A stretch of 64,000 bases of DNA from Calothrix sp. MO_192.B10 (GTDB lineage Bacteria > Cyanobacteriota > Cyanobacteriia > Cyanobacteriales > Nostocaceae), in the NCBI GenBank assembly GCA_030065055.1, contig JASJDS010000073.1:26591-90590 (forward strand), in the 5' to 3' direction. The notes under the pieces were generated by a model, which made no database searches, was not told the origin of the DNA, and worked only from the letters and a program-made list of their open reading frames with translations. The translations under genes were made by a program, and so were the position numbers. Below are positions 34,389-42,701 of this stretch, piece after piece; positions within the stretch are counted from its first letter, which is position 1; the number at the start of each line of letters is the position of its first letter.

Positions 34389-36188
34389 TTATTTCAATTT
34401 ATCCTTGAGGAATACCCGAAAAGATACCCTGCGGTTAGATATGCGATTTTCTTTTTTACTACGGGTAAGTAGCCTCTGACTAGAACCTACTCCCACAGCT
34501 GTAAAAATACTCTTTTTGAATCCTTGTTTCTGAAAATAAGATAGTATTTTCTGAGCGCGAGCTTGACTGAGGATTTTATTACTTTTTTCTGTGCCAATGG
34601 TGTTTGTGTGTCCTACTATTTGAATAGTTATATTCTGATTCAAATCTTGAGAGACTTGTACAATTTTTTTGATTACTAAGGCTAAATCCATTAACTTTTT
34701 CGATTCACCTGGTGCAAATTTAGTTTTCCCTGCTAAAAAGAACAGATTATTACCTTCAATTTGTTGCTTGTAGGTGTTTAACTGAGTTAGTTCTGAAGGG
34801 GTAAGATTTCGATCCTGATATTTATTGATCCCAGGGATAAAACGCCATAATTTTCGCGATCGCACTATCCATTTTTGAGGAGCTACACCACTAGCTTTGA
34901 GGGTTCCATTGTCGTCAATTTCTAAGGATGTGGTTTTTGGAGGTATCAGGTATTCTGTGGCTCTTTTTGGGGTTAATTGTGGGTCTAAAGAAATATAAGA
35001 TTGCCATTGACCGATTACTTTTTCTGGTGGAAGAGATGCTTGTTTAATCAACTCCTGGGGATTTTTGGCTAATGGATCGCGCATTCCGACAACCAAGTAT
35101 TTGCCATTACTTTTCCGCTCTGCTTTAATCACCACAATTCCCGGCTCAGAGTTAAGTTGTGCTAAATATTTATGCCACTTTCTTTGTTCCTGGATGGCAA
35201 AAACAGCCCAAATTCCGAGTGCGATCGCTACTATACCAAATAAACTCCATGCATAGGTATATTTTTTGGAGGCAGATTTTTGATATTGAACTCCTAAACA
35301 ATCTTCTAGATAAGGTTGAGCGGCTGCAAATGGTGCTGTTTCCCCTTGAAAATCATCCAGTTGTTGAGCTAAATTAAGTTGAATTTTTGCGATCGCATTT
35401 TGAAAGGCAAGTCTTAATTCTTGAGGTGGGATACCTCGAATTACCCCTGCTAATAGGGCACTGGGACTTTCTTCAACCCAAATTGTCAGTTCTCCAAATT
35501 GTAAACTTTGCAGTCCATCCCCTTTACCTACAGCGAAGGAGTCTTTGACAAAGTCTTCAATAGCCGTCAACATCGCCGAAACTATATCCCCATCTTGGGC
35601 AGATACCTGGGGTGCTACTAGGTGTTGCAACAACAAACCGGTTTGCTTGTGAATCAAAAACAGTTGCTCTACCCGATAGACTAATGTACGCAGCATGACA
35701 ACTTCAGCAAAGGTTTTTCCCGTTCGCTTGGCTTCTAATCTCCATCTCCAGCTTTGCGGTGACAAGCTATGCTCTAAAGTTTGATTCAAACTCTGAATCA
35801 TCTGCTCTAAAGCTGCGTTAATTGCCTTGCGAGTAGCTGGAGCTAAAATCGGAAAAATTACTTCTGATAAAGTCTTCTCATCTTTTTGAATGGAAAATTT
35901 AATTGCTTCTTCTACAGTTGTTGTAATTGCTTCCACTAACTGCCTATCTTTCTGAGTTTGTAATTGCACAGCTTCTGGAAGCAAATTGCCGATATCTTCA
36001 GCATGAATTTGAGGATTATTTAATCGCTCATATAATTGATTGAGTTGTCTTGGCTCTATACCTAAAAGTAAGCTGCGTAATTCATCTAGTTCTTGGTTCG
36101 CCGTTGTATTTTCTGTTTGGCTAATAGGAAGATTGAGGGATTTCTGTGTTAACTGATTTCTAGAATTATCACCCATAATTACCACCAT
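34389..36188 (-). CDS. OmpA-family protein with large cytoplasmic N-terminal domain
   Basis: 599 aa. The N-terminal 310 residues have no signal peptide and hold conserved blocks (LLPEAVQLQTQKDRQLVEAI, FPILAPATRKAINAALEQMI, LNQTLEHSLSPQSWRWRLEA). One membrane helix follows (SLFGIVAIALGIWAVFAI). The C-terminal OmpA/MotB domain (IQIVGHTNTIGTEKSNKILSQARAQ) should bind peptidoglycan in the periplasm. The topology resembles MotB: an inner-membrane protein anchored to the wall with its bulk in the cytoplasm, where it can meet the GTPase coded next. I recall the same N-terminal block next to small GTPase genes in other bacteria. ATGs at 36188 and 36176 are both possible. Confidence 0.85.
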   Translation of the reverse strand: MVVIMGDNSRNQLTQKSLNLPISQTENTTANQELDELRSLLLGIEPRQLNQLYERLNNPQIHAEDIGNLLPEAVQLQTQKDRQLVEAITTTVEEAIKFSIQKDEKTLSEVIFPILAPATRKAINAALEQMIQSLNQTLEHSLSPQSWRWRLEAKRTGKTFAEVVMLRTLVYRVEQLFLIHKQTGLLLQHLVAPQVSAQDGDIVSAMLTAIEDFVKDSFAVGKGDGLQSLQFGELTIWVEESPSALLAGVIRGIPPQELRLAFQNAIAKIQLNLAQQLDDFQGETAPFAAAQPYLEDCLGVQYQKSASKKYTYAWSLFGIVAIALGIWAVFAIQEQRKWHKYLAQLNSEPGIVVIKAERKSNGKYLVVGMRDPLAKNPQELIKQASLPPEKVIGQWQSYISLDPQLTPKRATEYLIPPKTTSLEIDDNGTLKASGVAPQKWIVRSRKLWRFIPGINKYQDRNLTPSELTQLNTYKQQIEGNNLFFLAGKTKFAPGESKKLMDLALVIKKIVQVSQDLNQNITIQIVGHTNTIGTEKSNKILSQARAQKILSYFQKQGFKKSIFTAVGVGSSQRLLTRSKKENRISNRRVSFRVFLKDKLK

Positions 36189-36264
36189 TCCCCCAATTTA
36201 CATCAATTATATATCTGTATTTACCGAGCTGGTTACAATCACCAATAATCCATAATTTATCATT

Positions 36265-36861
36265 TTATTGCTGATTAGTGAGACGAAAAGCTAACTCTGT
36301 AAACATAGATGCGAGATGAGAATTATCAATTTTTTCGTTGCGGAGGTCTTGGGATTCCTTTTGCAGCAAATTTAGAATTTCTTCATATTTTTGCTGGATC
36401 TCATCCTGTAAATTTTTAGATTGATTTAATACCTGTTCTCTCAGTTCCCTTTGACTGTTATTAGTTTGTTCGTCAAACTGGGAAAACTTACTTTCCAAAG
36501 AAGATATGATTTTCCTTTGTTCTGCGGCTAAATTATTGATGCTTGTATCCCGTTCTACTTTCTCATTTTTCAGGCGATCGCTTAATGTTTCTATTTCTTT
36601 TTTCAGGTAGTTTTCCAGTAAGTCTAAACGTTTTTTAGTTTCCTCTCGCAAGCTAGCACATTCTTGAGATATCAGTGCTTCTAAGTTGGCAAATTTTTTT
36701 TCTTGCTCTCTTATCTGTTGCCCAAAAAGGATCTCTCTAACTTTCTCTAAGTTTTTACTTTCACCAAAACTAGTATCAGTAAATGCAGGTTGTTTTTTAT
36801 CTGAAATAGAATTATTTACGCCGTCTATATTATTATTTTTTTTGTCTGTTGGTGAATTCAT
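36265..36861 (-). CDS. Coiled-coil protein of the GTPase operon
   Basis: 198 aa, nearly all charged coiled coil (FANLEALISQECASLREETK, LLENYLKKEIETLSDRLKNE, QRKIISSLESKFSQFDEQTN). A short C-terminal tail (SHLASMFTELAFRLTNQQ) looks conserved. No signal peptide or membrane helix is seen. First gene of the set of five on this strand, 76 nt upstream of the OmpA-like gene and 66 nt after rnc. Probably a scaffold for the OmpA/GTPase complex (inference). Confidence 0.72.
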   Translation of the reverse strand: MNSPTDKKNNNIDGVNNSISDKKQPAFTDTSFGESKNLEKVREILFGQQIREQEKKFANLEALISQECASLREETKKRLDLLENYLKKEIETLSDRLKNEKVERDTSINNLAAEQRKIISSLESKFSQFDEQTNNSQRELREQVLNQSKNLQDEIQQKYEEILNLLQKESQDLRNEKIDNSHLASMFTELAFRLTNQQ

Positions 36862-36927
36862 CGTATCAAAATATCCATTAATTAAGTGGTTTTGATTGTA
36901 TTTTAAAAAATTAACATTTTGGCATCT

Positions 36928-37608
36928 TTATGAAATATCTTGTTTCTTGATTTTTCCTAAAGCATCTTTCGCCGCAGCTTTTTCAGCTTCCTTTTTATTA
37001 CTTCCCCTACCTTCTCCAAATAGTTTGCCATTTACCAGTACTTTGGCTAAAAAAACTGGGCTATGAGATACACCACCTACCTGCAATGTGACGTATTTTG
37101 GCGGGGTAGGGGAAATATGACGTTGTGCCCATTCTTGGAATTGGTTTTTGATATCCAAATTAGAGCGAGATGTAATATGTTCGGATACAGATTCAAATAA
37201 TGGTTGGATAATAGCTCTCACTGCTGCAATATCTGAATTATTGTCAAGATAATAAGCTCCAATTAAAGCTTCAAAAGTACTGCTCAGTAAATTGGGATTT
37301 TCATAGCCTCCTTCCAAGATGGCACCTTTTCCCAAAAGCATTTTTTCATGCACACCTACCTCAATGGCAAACTGTGCTAATTGAACTTCATCTACTAGTG
37401 CTGAACGCCTTCTTGTGAGTTCATCTTCTTCCTTTTCTGGATAACAATTGTAAAGATATTCTCCACTCAAAAAATTTAATAGGGCATCGCCAAGAAATTC
37501 CAGGCGTTCATTATGTTCTTTTGCCTGAGGGTTTTCGTTGGCATAGGAACGGTGTGTGAGCGCGTGGCGCAGCAGTTCTTGGTTACGGAATCTTAGAAGT
37601 TGGTGCAT
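36928..37608 (-). CDS. rnc: Ribonuclease III
   Basis: Double-strand-specific endoribonuclease for rRNA and mRNA processing. 226 aa, normal length. The catalytic signature HNERLEFLGDALLNFL lies at residues 32-45, and a second acidic site is in SSTFEALIGAYYLD. The C-terminal dsRNA-binding domain (about residues 155-222) has KNQFQEWAQRH and GRGSNKKEAEKAAAKDAL. Both domains are complete. It lies just upstream of the GTPase operon on the same strand, with a 66-nt gap. Confidence 0.95.
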   Translation of the reverse strand: MHQLLRFRNQELLRHALTHRSYANENPQAKEHNERLEFLGDALLNFLSGEYLYNCYPEKEEDELTRRRSALVDEVQLAQFAIEVGVHEKMLLGKGAILEGGYENPNLLSSTFEALIGAYYLDNNSDIAAVRAIIQPLFESVSEHITSRSNLDIKNQFQEWAQRHISPTPPKYVTLQVGGVSHSPVFLAKVLVNGKLFGEGRGSNKKEAEKAAAKDALGKIKKQDIS

Positions 37609-37737
37609 TCTCCAGACCCACTAACTTGCCGTATATAACTTTACCGCAAAATGGGTTGATGTGTTCCATTAACTGTCAAAATTAAATGGATTGGATTTAA
37701 TCTATATAGAGTTAGTTAGTAATAGGAAGAAATCCAA

Positions 37738-38517
37738 ATGACAACAAATATTCCACAAATTCTTGCCTTGGATTTTGATGGTGTAATTTGTGATGGGTTA
37801 ATTGAATATTTTGCTGTAGCTTGGCGTACTTATTGTCAAGTTTGGCAACCCCATAATCAAACTCCTCCAGAGGGATTAGCAGAGCAATTTTACCCCCTGA
37901 GGGCAGTAATTGAAACTGGCTGGGAAATGCCTGTATTAATTAAAGCTTTGGTTGAAGGGATTGCTGCTGATGATATTTATCAAAATTGGGGAACTATTGT
38001 TCAACAATTGGTACAAGCTGATAACCTCAATGCTCAAGAAATTGGTATCAAGTTAGACAGGCTTAGGGATGAATGGATCGGCACAGATTTAGATGGTTGG
38101 TTAGATTTACATCAATTTTATCCCGGTGTGGTGGACAAAATTCAAACCGCGATCGCTAATCATATCAAAGTATATATAATTACAACGAAAGAGGGACGTT
38201 TTGCCCAAAGATTATTGCAAACAGCTGGTTTAAATTTAGACAAGTCAGTCATTTTTGGCAAGGAAGTGAAACGCCCTAAATATGAAATTTTAAGAGAATT
38301 AATTACAACCCATAAAATTGCTCCAGAAGCAGTATATTTTGTGGAGGATAGGCTAAAAACATTACAGCTAGTAGATAAACAGCCAGACTTACAAGCAGTC
38401 CAACTCTACCTGGCAGACTGGGGATACAATACCCCTAGGGAAAGGGGAACTGCTGAAAATCATCCCCGGATTAAATTAATTTCTTTATCCGAATTTTCCG
38501 ATGATTTATGGAAGTAA
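37738..38517 (+). CDS. HAD-superfamily hydrolase
   Basis: 259-aa predicted phosphatase. Motif I is LALDFDGVICDG with the nucleophile and acid aspartates (residues 12 and 14). Motif II is in KVYIITTKEGRF, the conserved lysine in FGKEVKRPKYEIL, and motif III in AVYFVEDRLKTLQLV. The helical cap lies between residues 30 and 130. The substrate cannot be told. Divergent from rnc, with about 130 bp between. Confidence 0.86.
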   Translation: MTTNIPQILALDFDGVICDGLIEYFAVAWRTYCQVWQPHNQTPPEGLAEQFYPLRAVIETGWEMPVLIKALVEGIAADDIYQNWGTIVQQLVQADNLNAQEIGIKLDRLRDEWIGTDLDGWLDLHQFYPGVVDKIQTAIANHIKVYIITTKEGRFAQRLLQTAGLNLDKSVIFGKEVKRPKYEILRELITTHKIAPEAVYFVEDRLKTLQLVDKQPDLQAVQLYLADWGYNTPRERGTAENHPRIKLISLSEFSDDLWK

Positions 38518-38664
38518 TAAGTAACCTGAGTTCGGTGTTAGGAGTTCGGTGTTAGGAGTTAAAATTAACTTAATTTTCTGAAATCATTCATCAAGTTATC
38601 AGCCAGAGTGCGTTACTGTTGCCTAAGAGCGATCGCTATTTTCTGAAAATCTCCCATTCCCATC
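38518..38664. repeat. 14-bp tandem repeat (GAGTTCGGTGTTAG)
   Basis: Two full units from 38528 and a partial third. The rest of the spacer holds a HIP1 site at 38629-38636. No gene was seen. Confidence 0.7.
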
Positions 38665-39840
38665 ATGCTCGACCTTACCAAACTAACGCGACAAATGCAG
38701 GGTTTGAGTCAACACCTGACAGAAGAAGCTGCTGCTAGTCGCCAACGTCTTGAATTAGCCCAAAAATATTTCCTTCATGCTTGCCAGGAACAGGATAAAC
38801 TGGTAGAACAACAAAAAAGATGGCGCGATCGCATTTTATTCGCCAATGCTACTCCTGTAGAACCCCTCACCACCTGTATCACTATTCCCACACCCGACAA
38901 GGTTCATACCGTCATTGCTACGGATGGCTCCCAAATCGCCCCCAGTCACCACGAAATTGCTTACTGTTATCTCCTAAATATTGGTCGGATAGTTTTACAT
39001 TACGGTCAAAATAAGCACCCCATACTCGATAGTTTACCGGAGATATTCTACCGCCCAGAAGATTTATATATGTCTCGGAGGTGGGGGATTAAAACTGAGG
39101 AATGGATGAGTTACCGTCGTACTGTATCGGAAGCGACGATTTTGGCAGAATTAGCTGTCAGCGTCAAGGGGAAAATACCTATCTTGGCAATGACGGATGG
39201 TTCGTTAATTTACTGGTTTTTAGAGCAATTACCTAGCGATGCCAGGGAGCATATTTTGCCCCCCATTTTAGCAGCTTGGCAACAGATGCAAGACGCTCAA
39301 ATTCCGTTGATGGGTTATTTGAGTGCTTCTCGCAGCATTGAAGGGATGAATTTTCTACGTTTAGCAGCTTGTCCCCACCCTGTACCTGATTGTATGAGCT
39401 TTTGCCCCAACCAACAGGAAAAAGTCCCTTGTAAAGCCTTTGAATCCTTGCGGGATACAACCCTATGGATAACCCAGCTTCAGCCAGGACAGAGGGGTCC
39501 TCTATGGCGCAGTAATGCCAGGATTTTGGATTTATATGCAAGTCAACAAATTTATTTTTGCTACGTCCATGTGGGTGTGGAAATTGCCCGCATCGAATTA
39601 CCGGAATGGGTGGTGCAAGACCAAAAGTTATTGGATCAGTCCTTGGGATTGATGTTAGCTCAGGTACAAAAAGGGTATGGTTATCCAGTTGCGATCGCAG
39701 AAGCCCACAATCAAGCGGTGGTAAGGGGTGGGGATAAAACCCGTTTTTTTGCCCTCCTAGAAAGGCAAATGATTAAAGCTGGTTTGAAAAATGTCGGTAC
39801 TTCTTACAAGGAAGCACGGAAACGAGGAAGTATTGCTTAA
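38665..39840 (+). CDS. NurA-domain nuclease
   Basis: 391-aa protein of the NurA family (5' to 3' nuclease linked to end resection in archaea). The NurA core begins with VIATDGSQIAPSHHEIAYCY (metal-binding Asp near residue 93) and continues with LAMTDGSLIYWFLEQL and the C-terminal GYPVAIAEAHNQAVVRGGDK. The first 60 residues are a helical coiled-coil arm. In archaea NurA works with HerA; no HerA-like gene is in the window. The gene is complete. Confidence 0.85.
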   Translation: MLDLTKLTRQMQGLSQHLTEEAAASRQRLELAQKYFLHACQEQDKLVEQQKRWRDRILFANATPVEPLTTCITIPTPDKVHTVIATDGSQIAPSHHEIAYCYLLNIGRIVLHYGQNKHPILDSLPEIFYRPEDLYMSRRWGIKTEEWMSYRRTVSEATILAELAVSVKGKIPILAMTDGSLIYWFLEQLPSDAREHILPPILAAWQQMQDAQIPLMGYLSASRSIEGMNFLRLAACPHPVPDCMSFCPNQQEKVPCKAFESLRDTTLWITQLQPGQRGPLWRSNARILDLYASQQIYFCYVHVGVEIARIELPEWVVQDQKLLDQSLGLMLAQVQKGYGYPVAIAEAHNQAVVRGGDKTRFFALLERQMIKAGLKNVGTSYKEARKRGSIA

Positions 39841-40141
39841 TACCATTTTAGATTTTAGATTTTGGATTTTCGCCATGATGACACCTACTGTCCACTAAAA
39901 GCCCCCGCATTCATGGGTGGGGAATGCGTTACCTGAAACAGCAAGAAGGCTCACACCTACCCGATAGGGAGGTGTGCCAGATGAATTGCGAGTGAGTCGA
40001 GTTGCGTGGTTTGATTGTATTTGAGCGTAGCGAAAACAAAGAAAACTACAGCGACGAGACGAGCAAAATATTTTATTTTGGATAACACAACCATTAAAAT
40101 ACTTGTTACTATGAAAAAGTAAACACGGTAAGGTCGATACC
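39841..40141. mobile_element. Left end of the tnpB element with two hairpins
   Basis: 301 bp. 39906-39929 forms a hairpin with arms CGCATTC and GAATGCG; 39952-39976 forms a second with arms CACACCT and AGGTGTG. Such subterminal hairpins are typical of IS200/IS605 left ends. A simple TTTTAGATTTTAGATTTTGG tract precedes it (39843-39870). No gene was seen. Confidence 0.6.
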
Positions 40142-41425
40142 ATGTATAGAGCAATTAAAGTTAGAATTTATCCTACTGATGAGCAAGAATTGTATCTAGC
40201 GCAATGTTTTGGCAATACTCGATGGTTGTGGAACTATATGCTTAATGCCACTACTACCGCGTATAAAGAAACAGGGAAAGGTCTTTCTAAAGCATCAATG
40301 GATAAGTTGCTTCCGGGATTGAAAAAAGAATATGAATGGTTGGGACTTGCTTATAGTCAAGTATTGCAAAGAGTCACATTCAATCTTTCAAGTGCGTTTG
40401 TCAATTTCTTTGAAGGACGTGCTAAATTTCCTAACTTTAAATCTAAACATGGTAAGCAATCGATTCAGTATCCCCAAAACGTAAAACTGCAACCACAGGA
40501 TTCTGTAATTAAGTTTCCTGGTAATTTGGGATTAATGAAAACCGTGTTTCATAAAGAACTACCAGACGCGAAATTCACGACTGTGACAATATCGAGAAAT
40601 GCTGATGGTAGATATTATGCATCTATTCTGTTTAATCACGCCACTTCCTACAACGGGGGGAACCCCCGCAACGGAGTGGCTCAGGAAGACACCCCAGTAG
40701 TTGCAATTAGAGATGCAATTGGGGTTGACTTGGGATTAAAAAACTTTGCTATAACTTCCGAGGGGTCAAAATACGACCTTCCTAAAAAGCAACTGGCAAA
40801 GTTAGAAAAGAATAGAAAGCGCAAACAGAAAAAACTAGCTAAAAAGACAGATAAAGCATCTAACAAACGTCGTAAAGCAAAACGACTGGTTGCAAAAGTA
40901 TCTAGTAAAATAGCTAGAGTTAGAGAGGATTTTCTACACAAGCTATCTCGCAAAATAGCATACGAAAACCAAGTGATTTGTGTAGAAGATTTGGCAGTTA
41001 AGAACATGGTTAAAAACCCTAACTTGGCTAAATCAATATCAGACCAAGGATGGGGGATGTTTCAAACTATGCTCAAATACAAAGCTGAAAAATTTGGTCA
41101 TACCTATATTGAAATAGGGCGTTTCTTCCCATCATCACAGCTTTGTAGTGAGACTCTACTATCAATCCCAATGCTACAAGAAGGATATGACTCATTGGGT
41201 GTTAGATTTGTAGATTGCCCGCACTGTCAAAAACAGCATGATAGAGATGTTAATGCTGCAATAAATATTAGAAATGAAGGTTTGCGATTATGGGAGTTAG
41301 GAACTAGCTCTTCTGCCCACCGAGGGGATGTAAGACCAAAGTCTTCTGGACGTAAAAAATCTATGAAGACCGAGGCAATCCCCGATGAATTGGGAAGCCT
41401 ACACTGTACCGTTAGGTCAGTGTAG
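40142..41425 (+). CDS. tnpB: IS200/IS605-family TnpB (RNA-guided nuclease-like accessory protein)
   Basis: 427 aa. The N-terminal HTH region is MYRAIKVRIYPTDEQELYLA. RuvC-like residues: Asp in AIGVDLGLKNFAIT, Glu in VICVEDLAVKNM, Asp in KQHDRDVNAAINIRNEG. The zinc-finger second knuckle CPHC is present, but the first usual CxxC is reduced to CSET. A palindrome copy (40640-40680) inserts about 17 residues just before RuvC-I. No TnpA gene is next to it, so this is a tnpB-only (IS1341-like) element. Moving it would need a TnpA elsewhere. Family members cut DNA guided by an RNA from the element's right end. Confidence 0.92.
   Translation: MYRAIKVRIYPTDEQELYLAQCFGNTRWLWNYMLNATTTAYKETGKGLSKASMDKLLPGLKKEYEWLGLAYSQVLQRVTFNLSSAFVNFFEGRAKFPNFKSKHGKQSIQYPQNVKLQPQDSVIKFPGNLGLMKTVFHKELPDAKFTTVTISRNADGRYYASILFNHATSYNGGNPRNGVAQEDTPVVAIRDAIGVDLGLKNFAITSEGSKYDLPKKQLAKLEKNRKRKQKKLAKKTDKASNKRRKAKRLVAKVSSKIARVREDFLHKLSRKIAYENQVICVEDLAVKNMVKNPNLAKSISDQGWGMFQTMLKYKAEKFGHTYIEIGRFFPSSQLCSETLLSIPMLQEGYDSLGVRFVDCPHCQKQHDRDVNAAINIRNEGLRLWELGTSSSAHRGDVRPKSSGRKKSMKTEAIPDELGSLHCTVRSV
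40640..40680. repeat. GCCACT...AGTGGC palindrome inside tnpB
   Basis: 41-bp imperfect palindrome: arms GCCACT (40640-40645) and AGTGGC (40675-40680) around GGGGGG aa CCCCC. The same family lies in the chelatase gene at 54920-54961 and in the array at 61130-61345. In tnpB it is read in frame without a stop. Confidence 0.8.
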
Positions 41426-41440
41426 GTAGTTCACGAGTTT
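41396..41440 (+). ncRNA. Right-end hairpin of the tnpB element (putative omega RNA 3' end)
   Basis: Perfect 9-bp arms CCTACACTG (41398-41406) and CAGTGTAGG (41418-41426) span the tnpB stop codon. In IS200/IS605 elements the tnpB 3' end overlaps the guide (omega) RNA scaffold, which ends at the element boundary. The RNA itself is inferred, not seen. Confidence 0.5.
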
Positions 41441-41478
41441 ATCATTTGTGTGTGTAGGCTAGCAGCTAAAATAAACAA

Positions 41479-42087
41479 ATGTCCTATAGCGACTTTACAT
41501 TACGACGTGTAAAACAAGATTTTAATTTAACAATCGTTGAAGAAACCACTTTTATAACATCTATAGAACCGCAACAACCAAGTCCTTTTTTGGCAAATTT
41601 TCTGGACAAATATTTACCCTTAGCTTTGGCGTTGAATACAGAAAAAGCTAGATCAGAAATGCTAATATGTCCTATTTTATTGGAGGTCAAAGATATTTTT
41701 CAACAGCAAATTAGTTTATTTTCTGGTAATGATTTTACTGTAGATCAATCATTAGGACTAAACGGTGTTTGCGATTTTTTAATCAGTCTTTCTCCCGAAC
41801 AGTTATTTATTGATGCACCTGCGGTGGTTGTGGTTGAAGCAAAAAAAGAAGATTTAAATGCAGGGTTAGGTCAATGTATTTCTGAAATGATTGCTGCACA
41901 ACGTTTTAATGAACAAAATAATCAATCAGTTCCTACTATTTTTGGTGCAGTTACCACGGGAGATAGATGGAAGTTTCTCAAGCTGGAATCAAATACCGTA
42001 ACTATTGGACTTTTAGAATATAATCTTCCTCCAGTTGAGCAAGTTCTTGGTATTTTGGTCGGTTTTGTTGCATATTATATTAAGTGA
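41479..42087 (+). CDS. Hypothetical protein with PD-(D/E)XK nuclease-like motif
   Basis: 202 aa. The central block GVCDFLISLSPEQ followed by APAVVVVEAKKEDL matches the D-(x)n-E-x-K core of restriction-endonuclease-fold proteins, and GLGQCISEMIAAQRFNEQNN is a typical following helix. The tail is FGAVTTGDRWKFLKLESNTV. It is a family of stand-alone proteins I recall from cyanobacteria without a known role. It starts 54 nt after the tnpB element end. The catalytic reading is inference from the motif. Confidence 0.65.
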   Translation: MSYSDFTLRRVKQDFNLTIVEETTFITSIEPQQPSPFLANFLDKYLPLALALNTEKARSEMLICPILLEVKDIFQQQISLFSGNDFTVDQSLGLNGVCDFLISLSPEQLFIDAPAVVVVEAKKEDLNAGLGQCISEMIAAQRFNEQNNQSVPTIFGAVTTGDRWKFLKLESNTVTIGLLEYNLPPVEQVLGILVGFVAYYIK

Positions 42088-42137
42088 GCGATCGCTTTAC
42101 TTTTGATTCCCTTATAATTATCCCATTGTATCAACAA

Positions 42138-42593
42138 ATGAATATCCGCAAAGCACAGTTAGAAGATATTGAAACACTGTTTGAAATTAGAACAAACGTG
42201 CTCGAAAATCATCAATCCCGCGCAGAGATTGCAGAACTAGGTATCACTCCGGAAACAGTTGCTCAAATGCTACAAACTGATTGTTGTGCATGGATTGCAG
42301 AAATTGATGCCAAACCAATTGCTTTTTCTATTGCTAATGCAACCGAGAAAACCATTTTTGGTATCTTTGTTCTTCCTGCTTTTGAAGGTCGTGGAGCAGG
42401 TCGTGCTTTAATGGAAAAAGCTGAGGAGTGGTTCTGGTCCCAGGATATTGAAGAAATATGGTTACTTACGGGTAATAATCCCAATTTAAGAGCTTACGGT
42501 TTCTATCTTCATTTAGAATGGGTTCCGGTGGGTGTTGAGACGGATGGAGATATGAAAGGAGAGATGAAATTTATCAAAAAAATCAGCTATTAG
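42138..42593 (+). CDS. GNAT-family N-acetyltransferase
   Basis: 151-aa acetyl-CoA-dependent transferase. The domain starts at IRKAQLEDIETLFEIR, and the acetyl-CoA loop is FVLPAFEGRGAGRALMEKAE (Q/RxxGxG/A pattern GRGAGRA). The final strand is RAYGFYLHLEWVPVG. The ATG at 42138 is chosen because the domain begins right there. The longer frame from 42084 overlaps the previous gene and adds no conserved sequence. The substrate is unknown. Confidence 0.85.
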   Translation: MNIRKAQLEDIETLFEIRTNVLENHQSRAEIAELGITPETVAQMLQTDCCAWIAEIDAKPIAFSIANATEKTIFGIFVLPAFEGRGAGRALMEKAEEWFWSQDIEEIWLLTGNNPNLRAYGFYLHLEWVPVGVETDGDMKGEMKFIKKISY

Positions 42594-42701
42594 GGTGTGT
42601 TAATAGGGTCAGTATAACGCACCTTCTCGGATAAGATGGTGAGAGAAAAACACCCCTGTGGCAAGGGCGCGATCGCAAAATTAATTTGGTATCTCAGTAA
42701 T

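Noticed and set aside
39895..40154. Two minus-strand frames of 82 and 65 aa before tnpB
   Set aside because: They lie in the hairpin-bearing left end of the IS element and show no protein-like pattern.
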